Part shown: positions 23,402-34,058 of the stretch, one piece after another
Layout: every line of letters starts with the position of its first letter
How positions within the stretch are numbered: the first letter of the stretch is position 1
Assembly: GCA_018697195.1 (NCBI GenBank)
Contig: JAGMWU010000027.1
Span: 12,831,043-12,895,042 of the forward strand
Direction: 5' to 3'
DNA length: 64,000 bases
Source: Certhia americana
Lineage: Eukaryota > Chordata > Aves > Passeriformes > Certhiidae
Made by a program: the position numbers and the translations under genes
The notes under the pieces: generated by a model
What the model was told of the DNA's origin: nothing
Database searches by the model: none
Seen by the model: the letters and a program-made list of their open reading frames with translations, nothing else

Positions 23402-24110
23402 GACCCTGAGGCATCTCATCCTATGTTAATTTTAGAATGGGTTTTCCTGCCCCATCAGCTGGGGAAAACCATAGCAACAAAACCAGAGATGATTGCTCAG
23501 CTTATTATCAGAGCTAGATCAGGTTTACTTTCCCTTGCCAGGAAAGATTTCTCTACTGTGTTCTTGCCCGCAACTACTGATCACTTGGATTGGCTACTGA
23601 AGCAATCAGAATGTCTGCAAATTGCTCTTGAAAACTTTACTGGGCAAATTTCAATTCATTATCCTAAGCACAAGTTGCTGCATTCTGCCTTTAACATAAT
23701 CCCAAAACCACTAAGAAGTGATGTGCCATTAGATGTATTCACTGTCTTTACAGATGGCTCAGGCAAGTCCCATAAATCAGTCATTTCATGGTAAAACCCC
23801 ATAACACACACGTGGGAATCTGACATCCAAGTAATAGAGGGATCACCACAGACAGTAGAACTAGTTGCAGTTGTTAGAGCGTTTTCTATATTTAAATGTT
23901 CTTTTAACTTGGTCACTGACTCAGCTTATGTTGCCGGAATCATAGAAAAGAGCTGAGAATTAATTTCTAAAAACAGTAGCTAATGACCAGTTATATTCGT
24001 TGCTTAAAAATATACTTCTTATTCTTTCTCAGAGACAGCACCCCTACTTTGTTTTGCACATCCATTCTCACACCTCACTGCCTGGACTTCTGACAGAAGG
24101 TAAAAAGCAA
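23402..24110 (+). pseudogene. pol: ERV-D RT connection and RNase H
   Basis: LEWVFLPHQLGK (23430) matches the connection domain, and FTVFTDGSGKSHK (23737) the first RNase H aspartate. The glutamate region (VELVAVVRAF) and the TDSAYVAG motif follow in the continuing frame after a TAA at 23792. Further stops from 23955 onward break the C-terminal part. Confidence 0.7.
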
Positions 24111-24179
24111 GCTGATACACTAGCCATGATAACACAGGTGACACTGCCTAACATTTTTGAGCATGCAAAATTCAGCCAC

Positions 24180-24920
24180 TCATTCTTTCACCAGAATGTC
24201 CCTGCCCTACACTGCCTGTTTAGTATCACTAAAGATCAAGCAAAAGCAATTGTTAACACATGCCCTGATTGCCAAAAGTATGCCTTGCCATCCACAGGAG
24301 CAGGAGTAAACCTAGAGGGCTCCACAGTTTAGAAATCTGGCAATGTGATATAACCCATTATGAATCTTTTGGTAGATTCAAATATTTACATGTATCAATT
24401 GACACCTTCTCAGGGGCAATCTTTACCTCTGCACACATAGGTGAACCAACCAAAGATACCATCAAGCACTTTCTTCAGGAATTTGCAACGCTTGGCATTC
24501 CACAAGAAATAAAAACAGATAATGGACCAGCCTATGCCTCTAGCAAATCACACCAATTTTTTAATAAATGGAAAATAAAACATAATACAGGCATTCCCCA
24601 CTCCTCCACAGGGCAAGCAATTGTACAAAGGGCTCATAGGTCTCTCAAACAAATTTTAGAATAACAGAAAGGTGGGGTCGGGACCCTGTCTACTGTAGAA
24701 AGGCTCAGTAAGGCTACATATGTTTTCAATTTTTTTAACAACTCATTCATACAGCCTAACCCCCCATCATTAGACATTTTTCGAACACTAAACAAGCACG
24801 ATTAAGAGAGACAACCAGTTCTAATTAGGGATCTAGAAACAGGCCAAATTATGGGACCCTTTAATTACCTGAGGGAGGAGATGTGCTTGTGTTTCAACAG
24901 GCAAAGTGAAGTGGAGATTC
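24180..24920 (+). pseudogene. pol: ERV-D integrase
   Basis: The zinc-domain end (TCPDCQKYAL, 24260) is in one frame and the catalytic core in another (24269-24664). The core has WQCDITHY, KTDNGPAYAS and GQAIVQRAH. The glutamate position of the D,D-35-E triad therefore reads glutamine, and the enzyme could not be active. A TAA at 24662-24664 ends the frame, and recognisable C-terminal sequence continues to about 24920. Confidence 0.75.
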
Positions 24921-25149
24921 TGGGGTCCAACTAATACAGACACTTGAGTCAGCAAAATGAATTAACCTTTAGAATTTTAACTTATAGGATTGTGTGTTGA
25001 ACTTTAACCTTTACGTGAGAAACATCTGCTATAATACAAAGAACACAGGGAAAAATGCAAACTTCTGGACAACGACAGGAAGGACTGAGGAAGGCAAGAA
25101 ACCTAAAAAAGAGATTCTTCAGGCTCCGAAGCTGGCCAGAACCAGCAGA
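24921..25149 (+). other. ERV-D pol-env interval, left part
   Basis: Sequence with no clear coding content lies between integrase and the solo LTR-3 insertion. It includes TGTTGAAC (24991), which might be the left end of an LTR continuing at 26482, but there is no second copy to test this. Confidence 0.35.
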
Positions 25150-25154
25150 CCTAC

Positions 25155-26476
25155 TGTCAGTTTTGGTTTGCCAATTTGAAATTTTCCAATCAAGAGCAAA
25201 TCAGGCTTAAACTTAAAAGGAATAAAACTTTATTAATTAACACTAAAAGGGAAAAAAATAACAAGAATCAGAATGAAACCTTCAAAACACTTCTCCTCCC
25301 CTCACCAACTATTCACTTTCTTACTCCAATATAAAAAGACAAAAGTTGGGATGCTGAGTCAGTTATCAGCCTTAATATAATCATCAGTTCATCAAGGAGA
25401 AAGGAGTCCTTCGTGAATACCATAGAGATTCTCCACAAGATACCAGTTTTCTTGCTTTCACACTCCACAAATGGCCCACCCGGGTAAAGAAATGTTGCCA
25501 CTGTGAAGCCCCTCCCATGAAACAGCCTTCCACAGCAGCTCATGGGCCATATCATTTTATTAGGGTGCAGTTTAAGGATGCCACTTCTAGTATAAAACAA
25601 GAGTTCTCTTCATCTCAAGAAGCAGAGGTCATTTTCTCTCAATGGGCAGGGCATCATCTCTCACTTTCTCGGTCTTCCTCTCTTTTCAGTTTCTCCAATA
25701 AATCACAAATTCATTAACTCACAGCTATGACTAGAACTTTGCACCCCCCTAAAAACATTCCATAGGTTACAGGGTATTTAGTCCATTCTCTATGGCCTCA
25801 CAAGAGAAGTCCAACCTAACCAGGTCACTCCTTCAATCTTCCTTTCCATTTATAATTCTCACTTTCCCTGACATTAGGTCTCATGCTGTGTCTTTTTACA
25901 TTTCATCTGGTCTCCTCTTTCTTTCACTGGGTAAGATTCATGCTTTTGATGTTTCATCTGGTTAGGAAAAAAGATGCATTGCTGTTGTACTGGAGCTGGG
26001 CCAGGATCTCAAGGCCTGCTATGTTCAATTCCAGCTGTGCTGAGGGAGGGAGTCTAGGATCTTTTTTCAGCATGTTCAAGCCTCAGCTGTAACCCACCAG
26101 GGCTGATCATTCCCCCTTGCCCTGCTCGGCAGACGCTGGCCTTGGCTCAGCCCCTGGTTTGCTGCATGGACCGTCCTGGATTAACAAATCTTAGCAGCCA
26201 GCACTGGACTGAGCCTTCCCCGCCTCTCCCCACACTGCCACTCCTCCCCTTTACCTGCCAGGGGTGCCAGGGGAGGGTAGGGGGAACCTCGGTCTTGCCC
26301 GGCCATAGGGAACAGCCGAGCCGAGGTTCTCAACTCACCCCACCGGAAACCAGAAGAGACCTATTTCCAGAATCTCATCTCAAAATGTATATTCACTAGA
26401 GGAGTATCCACCCTTTTCACTGATTTAATCAGGTGTCAATATTACAAAATTGTCCAATCGGGACTATACCATGACA
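25155..26476 (-). repeat. Solo LTR-3, minus strand, inside ERV-D
   Basis: The reverse complement runs TGTCATGG to CTGACA and matches 50704-52012. Flanking duplications CCTAC (25150-25154, 26477-26481) are exact. It lacks about 40 bp of the U5 end seen in the plus copy. A reversed AATAAAG signal is near 25223. Confidence 0.85.
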
Positions 26477-26481
26477 CCTAC

Positions 26482-26850
26482 TTAGATAAGCACCAAGGGA
26501 CCAAAGCGCAGGCGCAAAAGAGAAAGTTCAGAAGTTCAGTCCGAGGTAGACAGGTGGCCTTTGGCCTCAAGGGACCCCCGAGAGACCCCCGTGCAACCAT
26601 CACAGTGAACAAAGCATGCTCAGAAGGGTATGGATTTAATTACCATAGGAAGCAAGGGCAGGCGGAACCAAGGAATGAATAGTCATGAAAAAGTTATGCA
26701 TATGTAATACCTTTGTAAATAAATGTAAAACTCGGATTGGGGCTAGGTATACAAGGCTTTGAGAATTATCTCGTTTGTGCCAGGTGCTCAATACATACTC
26801 ACTTCATAACTTTAACAAGTTGTGGAGTCTTTATTTCTTGCATCAAAAGG
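26482..26850 (+). repeat. LTR-like segment inside ERV-D
   Basis: AATAAATGTAAAACTCGG (26718) followed by GTGCTCAATAC and GTGGAGTCTTTATTT is the layout of an ERVK-type LTR R-U5. It lies right of solo LTR-3 and left of env. It might be a separate LTR into which LTR-3 inserted, with its left part before 25150. The boundaries are not established. Confidence 0.4.
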
Positions 26851-26989
26851 ACCATGGTGCGTTCCAGCAAAAAACATCAAATTGTACCTGGAGCCTCTAC
26901 AGGAACACCCAGACACTGCACGAGAGAAACCACAAGAGGAACCTGAATAAAAGACGTCCTGAGAACTACCTTCTACCTGCTGCAAAATT

Positions 26990-27870
26990 CCTTTATACTT
27001 CCCTATTTTTCTTAGCATCCCCATAGGTTATCCCATTAAAATAACCCCCAAGAGATTCCAGCTCACTATTGCCATCCGAATCAACCCCATTTTCCTTGCA
27101 GAGTCCTGGATAGTCCCACAGCCAAAACAAAACATATGGGTAACTTTAACAAAAGCCATAAAACAAAATACCCTGTGCTTGTCTGTTGCTAGCCCTGATG
27201 ATCCCTTTTCCACCTGTTTAGTAGGGCTACCTGCAGATGTGTGGCCAATAATAAACAATGCCACTCATGGTATGCAAAATAATAATCCAAATAGCATATG
27301 GAAACACAACCCGGTCAATACCTGGGATCACTGAACTCAAAAGCTCCCGCATGCACCACTCAAACCCCAGGAACTAGAAATTCTAGGCTCTGTAAAAATG
27401 GATTATTGTGTAATGTTTCTTTATTAACCAAGGTGGGAAAAGATTGAAAAACCCACAATCATAAAGGAAAGGGAAATTATCAGGAAAGATGTTTCCCCAT
27501 ACCACCCAGCTTATAAAAATCAGACACGATGGTGTAATTACACCTCCTCTATCACTTCTCAGTTGAGTAATCACCCACTCCAGTTACCACAGGGTGTGCT
27601 TCTTATTTGCAAGGACAGAGCATGGCCTGGCATACCATCACACATTAAAGGTGGGCTGTGTAGCTTGGGAAGGCTTACTTTGCTGGCACCCAACATCAAA
27701 ATGTTTCATACCTGAAAAACAGTGTAAAAAGGTCTTTGCACTATTTTGAATCTAGTTGCAATGATGAGGTCACATTTTGGAGTAAAAATAAAAGAATAGC
27801 TGCCTCCCTTTTACTTCCCTGGGTAGCAGCAGCAAAGGCATTAGGACAATTAGACCATCTTGGGTGCCGC
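26990..27870 (+). pseudogene. env: ERV-D env surface subunit
   Basis: In shifting frames the text has retroviral surface-subunit features: NMWVTLTKAIKQNTLCLS (27115), NNATHGMQ with glycosylation sites, and an ELEILGSVKMDYC segment (27370). This resembles alpharetrovirus envelopes from birds, unlike the beta-type pol upstream. Stops at 27330, 27425 and later kill it. It is cut at 27870 by solo LTR-4 and continues at 28479. Confidence 0.65.
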
Positions 27871-28478
27871 TGTCCTGGGGTGACATTGTGAGGTTTGTAT
27901 CCCCAGTCGTCTGTTCTGTTTGGGCTGGAAATGTTCTTCAAGACTGGCTCGGGGAAGTTTTGTTTTGGTTTTGTTATCAGCGTGCGGATAATAGTCGGAG
28001 GGACACAGACATATAGTGCTGCTTTTGCTGCTGCTTTTGCTGCTGCTTTGCTTGCTTGCTCTTGCTTCTGCTTAGCTCTTTAGTTAGTTTAGCTAGACAG
28101 TCAAAGATTCCTCTGGACTGCTTTTCTTTCCCGCTCTCCTTTCATAGAATCATTCAAGCCTGCTCCGGACTGGGACCTGGGAAACACCGAGAGTCTGCAC
28201 TCTGTGGCCTGCAGCAGCCTGCCCAGCACCGGAGAGATCAACAACAGAGCGACCACTCCCCAAAGAGAGACTTTCTGAATTTGTTATCTTGTCAGAACGG
28301 TGATTGTTCATCTTGTGTGTTGGGGGGTGTTCTGTCTGTTAAATGAACAGGTTTCTTTCCACTTCTCTCCGAGGAATCCTTCCCGAACCAGTGGGGGGGG
28401 GGAGAGGGGCCGTGGGGGTTTGCTCTCTGAAGGGGCCCCTTTGGGAGTTTCTCCCCAAACTTGCCCTAAACCAGGACA
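27871..28478 (+). repeat. Solo LTR-4 inside ERV-D env
   Basis: It has perfect 8-bp terminal inverted repeats TGTCCTGG/CCAGGACA and near-identical flanks (GCCGC 27866-27870, GCCTC 28479-28483; one mismatch). It contains a TGCTGCTTT-type short tandem run (28016-28075). I recognise it as a common songbird LTR type. It separates env surface and transmembrane regions. Confidence 0.85.
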
Positions 28479-28483
28479 GCCTC

Positions 28484-28728
28484 CTAAGTAAGCAAACCAA
28501 TGCCACATCCCCTGCATTAAGCGGCTTGCTCTCAAACGTAGATGCTATCAGACATGCCACACTACAAAGTAAAGTTGCAATAGAATTTCTACTCTTAGCA
28601 CATTCACATAATTGTCAAGAATTTGAAGGCATGTGCTGTATGAATATTTCTGATCACGGCAAATCCATTTATCATAGCATACAGTTTCTCAAAGAAGGAG
28701 TCAAGAAACTGCAACTAGAAGATGCAGC
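28484..28728 (+). pseudogene. env: ERV-D env transmembrane subunit, N-terminal part
   Basis: The open frame here (within 28343-28789) carries the heptad region, an immunosuppressive-domain-like helix and the disulphide motif C-x6-CC (CQEFEGMCC, about 28617-28643). That motif is the hallmark of alpha- and gamma-type envelopes and is absent from true betaretroviral ones. The frame leaves env at about 28728, where another insertion begins. Confidence 0.75.
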
Positions 28729-29091
28729 TGTTGCTGTTGCTTATGAACAGAAATACACAGACTCTAATTGCAGTTCATCAGAAGGCTAAAAAGAGATTCT
28801 TTATTAACAAATGGAACACCTTATATAAGGTATTTTGTTAAGTAAAAAGTGATTGGTGAATAGGAACACCACCTTTTCTATTACCATTGGCTAAGTAAGA
28901 GAAACAATGTATTCTATGTTATGAAGAACAGGGATGAAAAACTCCACCTGTTGTTTTAAGAAAGAATATTGTTTGGAGAGTTTGTTTACAGGATTTCTCT
29001 TGGGAAAGTGAGAAGCTTTCCCTTAGGAAGAAACGAGCCTGAAAGGCCTTCAGCTATGAAGTTTCAGAGGCACGGAACTGTCAGCCCCACA
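28729..29091 (-). repeat. Probable short solo LTR in env, minus strand
   Basis: The env text is interrupted between KKLQLE (28715) and DSDWFRGLF (29094). The interval has a reversed AATAAAG (28799-28805), a palindromic TATA region CCTTATATAAGG (28820-28831) and CCAAT-like boxes. It starts TGTTGCTG and ends CCCCACA. No clean duplication is seen. Confidence 0.45.
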
Positions 29092-29220
29092 GACAGTGAT
29101 TGGTTCCGTGGACTATTTAAAAAATGGGACTTATCCAGCTGGACTCTATCTTTACTCAAACTAGTTTACTGATTTTTATAAGTAGTTGTTATCATGTTTA
29201 TATTTATACCCTGTTTTTTT
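29092..29220 (+). pseudogene. env: ERV-D env C-terminal part
   Basis: DSDWFRGLFKKWDLSSW is a membrane-proximal region followed by a hydrophobic segment (VVVIMFIFIPCFF after a stop at 29170). It is the end of the transmembrane subunit. Confidence 0.55.
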
Positions 29221-29230
29221 AGTTGTATGT

Positions 29231-29276
29231 TAAGGGTTTTTCAAAAATCTATGTAAGGGTTTTTCAAAAATCTATG
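29231..29276 (+). repeat. 23-bp tandem duplication
   Basis: TAAGGGTTTTTCAAAAATCT and the next three bases occur twice, head to tail, just upstream of the ERV-D polypurine tract. Confidence 0.9.
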
Positions 29277-29295
29277 TAAAATGCATTTACAATTT

Positions 29296-29311
29296 AAAGA
29301 GAAGGGGCAGA
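29296..29311 (+). promoter_or_regulatory. ERV-D polypurine tract
   Basis: AAAGAGAAGGGGCAGA directly precedes TGTGGGGAC of the 3' LTR. Confidence 0.8.
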
Positions 29312-29759
29312 TGTGGGGACTGAATCAGATGGGATGGATTGTGATTTGGCCCAAGCTCTGTATTCAGACAGTATAAACATGAGGCCATGGGAAATGGGAT
29401 ACTGAAAGGTAGTTACCCAGGGGTGGGTCAAGTCTCAAATTCTACCTCTCTGTTAGTTCAAGATGGTCTAGTCCCTGTCCTGGAGACAGGATTGGATGCC
29501 TGCCCTCAGGTAACCCTATGTATTGTTAAATTAGCCACACCCCTGGGTGTTTTACAAGGAAGCCCCTGACCCACATCGTCACTGGAAGTAGCTCTCAGAC
29601 CTTGTGGCCCTAGATGCTGCCTCCTCACCACGTGTCTGCTCTGACACATTAAAGATACTTTTAGCTACAGCATTGGACCAGTCCCGTCTTTTTAGCCACG
29701 CTCCCCAGCCAAACTTGGTTTGATGTAGCAAGAGGAAAACCCCTTGCTGGACTGCTATA
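29312..29759 (+). repeat. ERV-D 3' LTR
   Basis: It is the same length as the 5' LTR (448 bp) with roughly 40 differences by eye. The duplication TTCTAG follows at 29760-29765. Confidence 0.9.
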
Positions 29760-29765
29760 TTCTAG

Positions 29766-30211
29766 CCTTAGCCTGCAACTTATACAAAAAAAAAAAAAAA
29801 GAATTACAACTTCCATCAGTGCCATACCATATACCCTGTCTAACTCATCCCAATACCAGACATGCTAGCTACGTTAAATGTAAATGTTAAAATTGTAGAA
29901 AAAATTGGTTTTGTAGTTCACAAAATCTATGCTCTCATTACATAAAATGTCAAGCACCAAATCTATTCCCTATCCAGATAGAACTAAAAACAATTTAAAA
30001 AAAAACTTTGTAAATAGAAATTACTAATGCCTGTTAAATAAGATACCTTAAAAAACTGTAAGAAACTACAATTAAAGACTGTCAAAACTAATTTGCCTAG
30101 AAATTCACAAAAAAAAAAAAAAAAAAACACAAGAAAATAGAAGGCAAGACCGGGTTGGCTGCTGTACTTGCCACCAAAAAATCATATACACCTGTGTCTT
30201 AGTTTGGAAGA
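29766..30211 (+). pseudogene. ERV-C Cys-rich region between pol and env
   Basis: This continues ERV-C right of ERV-D. One frame (29800-29990) is rich in cysteine and histidine (HASYVKCKC, then NCRKNWFCSSQNLCSHYIKC), and another near the gap reads QDRVGCCTCHQK. It lies before the env signal peptide at 37716, so it is an interval between pol and env. Stops and A-runs break it. It may be a decayed counterpart of the Cys-rich frame in ERV-F, but I cannot align them convincingly. Confidence 0.4.
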
Positions 30212-30311
30212 NNNNNNNNNNNNNNNNNNNNNNNNNNNNNNNNNNNNNNNNNNNNNNNNNNNNNNNNNNNNNNNNNNNNNNNNNNNNNNNNNNNNNNNNN
30301 NNNNNNNNNNN
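30212..30311. other. Assembly gap (100 N)
   Basis: Exactly 100 N, the conventional placeholder. The true length is unknown. The left boundary of the first LTR-6 copy is hidden here. Confidence 0.99.
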
Positions 30312-30464
30312 TCTGAAAAACAGTGTTTTTAACCTTTGTTCATGGAAAAAGGGCTTTTAGTCTCTGGAATGAAGCAGAGTTTTCAAGAATGTGTATTAGA
30401 TAGTAGAATAGTGTGTAGTTTTATCACAGGGTGAGAATTTTAGATATATGGGTTTTTAGGGTGG
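30312..30464 (+). repeat. LTR-6 copy 1, left part
   Basis: It matches 58800-58950 (plus) and the reverse complement of 52018-52110. It is cut at 30464 by ERV-E and continues at 36497. Confidence 0.75.
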
Positions 30465-30736
30465 TGTTGCCTCGTGTAAGGCAGGGTGACTCGGTTCAAG
30501 AGGGACACGTCGGTAAACGTACAGACCGATCGGGCAAGTCACTCACAACACCAATATGGTGGATGGCGAAATGTGTTTATTTACTGCGTGCGCTTTCTTA
30601 TATAACTGTGGTGTGCTTGCGTCACTGCCCCAATGTCACTTGCCACCATGCTATTAGCCAATGTCGTTGGAGAGGATGGGTCCCTATCTTTCCCGTACAT
30701 CACAAGATTTTCCAATCGGGCTTCCCTATCTAAACA
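30465..30736 (-). repeat. ERV-E 3' LTR, complete
   Basis: In coding direction it runs TGTTTAGATAGG to GAGGCAACA. A reversed TATATAA (30600-30606) and AATAAA (30578-30583) are present. It is 272 bp against 88 bp for the 5' copy. Confidence 0.85.
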
Positions 30737-30755
30737 CATTTCCCCCCTCTCCATG
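30737..30755 (-). promoter_or_regulatory. ERV-E polypurine tract
   Basis: In coding direction CATGGAGAGGGGGGAAATG precedes the LTR start TGTTTAG. Confidence 0.8.
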
Positions 30756-30904
30756 AACAATTAAAACTTCATAACTTGTGTTAGGTTTATGTTAGTAATA
30801 ATTTGTGGAAATATGTTAGTAATAAAAGCATGAACTGGGCTTGTAACACATTAGTACGATTATTGCAATTGTCTAAAGCAAAACTTGTTATAACCAGTTA
30901 AGCT

Positions 30905-31793
30905 AGTTGTCTTTGTTCTATGGGAGGTAAACTTAGGAGCAGAAGAAGGCAAAGGCACAGACGTTGTCACGGGGTTGTCAGTATGTTCTGCAAGTGGGAC
31001 GCGAGGCTGGTGAAAGGGGCTACAGCGGTAGACCTGTCAAAAGAAACTCAAGAGGTTTCATTAGTTTTGCTATGTAGCACAGGCTTTATTGATTTTAAAG
31101 GACACTACTTAATGATATTATCTTTTTCAACTGCTGCATACCCTCGACGGGTCACGACTAACTTCCATCTTGCTTTCCATTCTCCTAGCTTATTTTTTAT
31201 ACTGACAGGCAGACCCTCCTGTATAGCCTCTGTGACCCAATGCTTTTGGGAAGGAGCTTGTGTTTGATCTCTTCCCTAGGGAATTGGTTTAATGTTAGCA
31301 GGGCAGTAGCTAACAAGCGTGGCTGTTCTGGTGGGGGAATACCATTGGTGAACTCTTCTGCTTTGGCTAGGGTTTTTAGCTTGGACTTTAGAGTCTGATT
31401 TGCTCTTTCTACTATGGCCTGTCCTGTGCTGTTATACGGGATGCCTTGCTTTAGGGTGATGTTCCACTTGGCGGTGAACTCCTGAACGGACTTGGAGATA
31501 AAACCTGTGCCATTGTCTGTCTTAATTTGCTATGGGATGCCAAGCCATGCCATGGCGGTCAACCAATGTTGGATTGCTGCTTTGGAGTTTGTTTTGGCGT
31601 GCTGGGTTGCAACAATCATGCCACTGTATGTGTCAACAGTCACAGCCAGCCAGGTTCTGGGCTTTAACAGTTGGCAAAGGGTAAAATCTGTTTGCCAGAT
31701 CTTTGAGGCTTTAAGACCTCTAGGGTTGACTCCGCTAGACCACAGAGGAGCTTTTTGGCAATGGGGACAGGTGGCTACTATGTGTTTGGCGTC
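30905..31793 (-). pseudogene. pol: ERV-E integrase
   Basis: On the minus strand the zinc-domain cysteines (CPHCQKA), core aspartates (WQTDFTL, KTDNGTGF) and glutamate (GQAIVERANQTL) are all present. A stop within the zinc domain (31792-31794) and one before KTDNG (about 31532) interrupt the frame. The C-terminal part degrades near 31300 and no long frame continues to the polypurine tract. The RNase H frame runs into it from the right. Confidence 0.75.
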
Positions 31794-32636
31794 TCATATG
31801 GGGATGTCACACTTTTTAGCGAGTGCCTTGGCTTTGACATGAAGTGACTCGTGTAGTTGTCGTGCTTCTTGCAAGGTCCAAAGTCCTTTTGCTGCGACAT
31901 CGGCTTTGTCGTTGCCAGTCTGAAAAAATCCTTTGACGGGATTGTGGCTGTTGACATGTATGACAGACACAGTGCCTTGACGCAAGGAAAGTGCCTCTTT
32001 GATTATGATAGCAGCAGGAGATGTTGAAATGCTTGGACTGGACATTGCCTGACAAAGTCTGGCGACGAACATGGAGTCGGTGACAATATTGAGATGCTTG
32101 GTTTGGAACAATCCACATGCTAACACCACAGCGGAGGCTTCTAGTAGCTGAACTGAAAGCGATTTGTCCGTCATTTTGACGCACTGCCACTGATCTGGTG
32201 TTTGCCACACCACGGCTGCGGTAGAGGTAGTTGAGGACGCATTGGTGAACACGGTTTGTCTTGGTAGTGGTCGGTCTTTAACTTTCTGTGGGAGGTCAAT
32301 GTCTATTATTGCTAGCAGCTGGGTCCAGGGGGGTTTCACTGTGTAACAAAGCTCTCCTGCAAAACCGAAAAGGGCTAAGGCAAGGTGTTCTGAGATTGCT
32401 ACTGACGATGTTGGGATTTGTTTTCTGAACGGTAGGTATATTTTTGCAGGTTCGAGGTCTAAGTGACTCAGGGCGAGTTTCCTGCCCTTCATAATCAGGT
32501 TTCTGAGGCATTCTACTCCTCGAGTAAAGGCACGTAAAGTTCTTCCGAGGACTACCCACTGTATTGGCTTGGCTGTGTCAGGAGGTCCTTGTGCTAGCAC
32601 TCTTACTCCCTCTTCCTTGGTAAAGTGTACATACAA
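31794..32636 (-). pseudogene. pol: ERV-E connection, RNase H and integrase N-terminus
   Basis: This 280-codon open frame holds the connection domain, RNase H and the first histidines of integrase. The RNase H motifs are TVFTNASS, LLEASAV, IVTDSMFVA and GNDKADVAA. The first catalytic aspartate position is asparagine (codon at 32241-32243), which should abolish RNase H activity. The other three acidic residues remain. It starts without a clear own start, as part of Gag-Pro-Pol. Confidence 0.8.
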
Positions 32637-32723
32637 GTAGAGTGACCAGCTTGGGTTTCATCTGGAGAGAACTGCTGTGGACAGCTGTTGTTCGATGAAA
32701 TCGAGTGAGCGAGCAGCTTCTTC

Positions 32724-33674
32724 TTAGAGGGTCTTTTGTTCCCACAGACACTTGCCTTTAAGGAGGTCATACAGCGGGGACATGATTTCTGGTGGAATAA
32801 GGACGACGTTACGCAGCCACTGCAAAGAGTCCACCATTTGCTGTGCGTCATGGAGTGTTTTAATGTCATGGTGAATCTTGACTGTTGGAGGAGTCACATA
32901 GGAGTCATCGATTTTTACACCTAGGAATGTGACAGAAGGACCCTTTTTTATTTTAACTTCGGCTATTTCAAAGCCGTTGGCTTTTAGGACTTCAGAGATT
33001 GTTGACACAAGGTTGTCCACGTGGCTTGGCGTTGGAGCGGCAACAAGGATGTCGTCCATGTATTGGATGATGGTAGCTTCAGGGTTCGAGGATCAAATGG
33101 GAGCTAGGGCTCGGCTCACAACAATTTGACAGATGGTAGGAGAATTTATCATTCCTTGGGGAAGAACTTTCCAGTGGAACTGTAAATTGGGCTGCTGACC
33201 ATTGGGGAACACAACCGAGAAGGTAAACCGCTCTTTATCTTGTTCGTGCAGGGGTATGGAGAAGAAACAGTCCTTGATATTAAGCACTGCACATGGCTGG
33301 TTTGATGGAATGAAGGAGTTACCGGGTATTCGTGTCTGCACTGGACCCATGGGTTGGATCTTTTTGTTAACGGCGCGCAAGTCATGGAGCAGACGAAAGC
33401 CTTCACCGCTGAATTTTGGTATAACAAATACAGGTGTATTCCACGGGGAGGTAGACGGCTCAATGTGCCCTTTTTCCAATTCTCGCTGGAGCAACTGAAG
33501 AAGGATTGACATTCGAGGCTCAGGGATGGTCCACTGCTCGACGTACACTGGGTCAGATGACTTCCAAGTTAGTTTGATTGAAGGTGGTAGGTACGCTGCA
33601 GTGGCCTGTAGCATAAATTTGTCACTCTGACTCCCAGCAGGGCTAGACCGTCTCTCCCGAACAAGGGTGGACAC
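32724..33674 (-). pseudogene. pol: ERV-E reverse transcriptase
   Basis: Fingers and palm (33093-33674) are open: [25 protein letters not shown] and VLPQGMINSPT. A single TGA at about 33090-33092 separates them from the polymerase box, which reads intact Y-M-D-D (33051-33062), and from the thumb (to 32724). RT-associated residues look well preserved, so the stop is the main visible lesion. Confidence 0.85.
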
Positions 33675-34055
33675 CCTGACAGAACGGATGGGTGAAGGGT
33701 GATAACTCTCCCTGGGCCATTCTCAGTGCAAAGTGTAAACGCAACGTGCTGTGTGCTTTTTTGGGCTTGGGATTGTCCTCCAACTCCGCTTACCGCGGGG
33801 GCTTCTTCTAGTTCCACTGTGAAGGCCAGTGCAGGTCTGGGATGACAGTGACTTCAGATCCCGTATCGACCCAAAAGGGAAGACAAATGACGGGGATATC
33901 AGGGCTGTTGTGAAGGCGGCAAGTTGCCCACACTATCAGCGGGTACTTGCCTACCTTTATGGCTTTGGCCCCCCAGGGGTCTCACTCTTGCACTTTCATG
34001 GCCATGGCCACCCAGGGGCCTCGCCCCCATGGGGTCGTTGCTGGTATTCCTGGGG
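33560..34055 (-). pseudogene. pro: ERV-E protease region
   Basis: On the minus strand LPFWVDTGSEVTVIPDL carries the aspartic protease DTG (33859-33867), and SGCPPLFGRDGLALLGV (about 33640) its C-terminal glycine-arginine-aspartate turn. These are in different frames around 33820-33850. Upstream sequence to 34055 joins gag and has no clear dUTPase. Confidence 0.7.
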
Positions 34056-34058
34056 GGC

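Larger units (their letters stand above)
19291..29759 (+). mobile_element. ERV-D provirus, beta-type gag-pol with alpha-type env
   Basis: A full-length but dead provirus of 10.5 kb with two 448-bp LTRs (19291-19738, 29312-29759) and an exact 6-bp duplication TTCTAG (19285-19290, 29760-29765). It has a tRNA-Lys-type primer site, gag with a CCHC knuckle, dUTPase/protease, RT, RNase H, integrase and an envelope remnant. I count about 40 mismatches between the LTRs by eye, so it is old. Later insertions split it: LTR-3 (25155-26476), LTR-4 (27871-28478) and probably a third short LTR (28729-29091). It sits inside ERV-C. Confidence 0.9.

Noticed and set aside
28016..28075. TGCTGCTTT tandem run as a coding or satellite repeat
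   Set aside because: It is part of solo LTR-4, bounded by its terminal inverted repeats.
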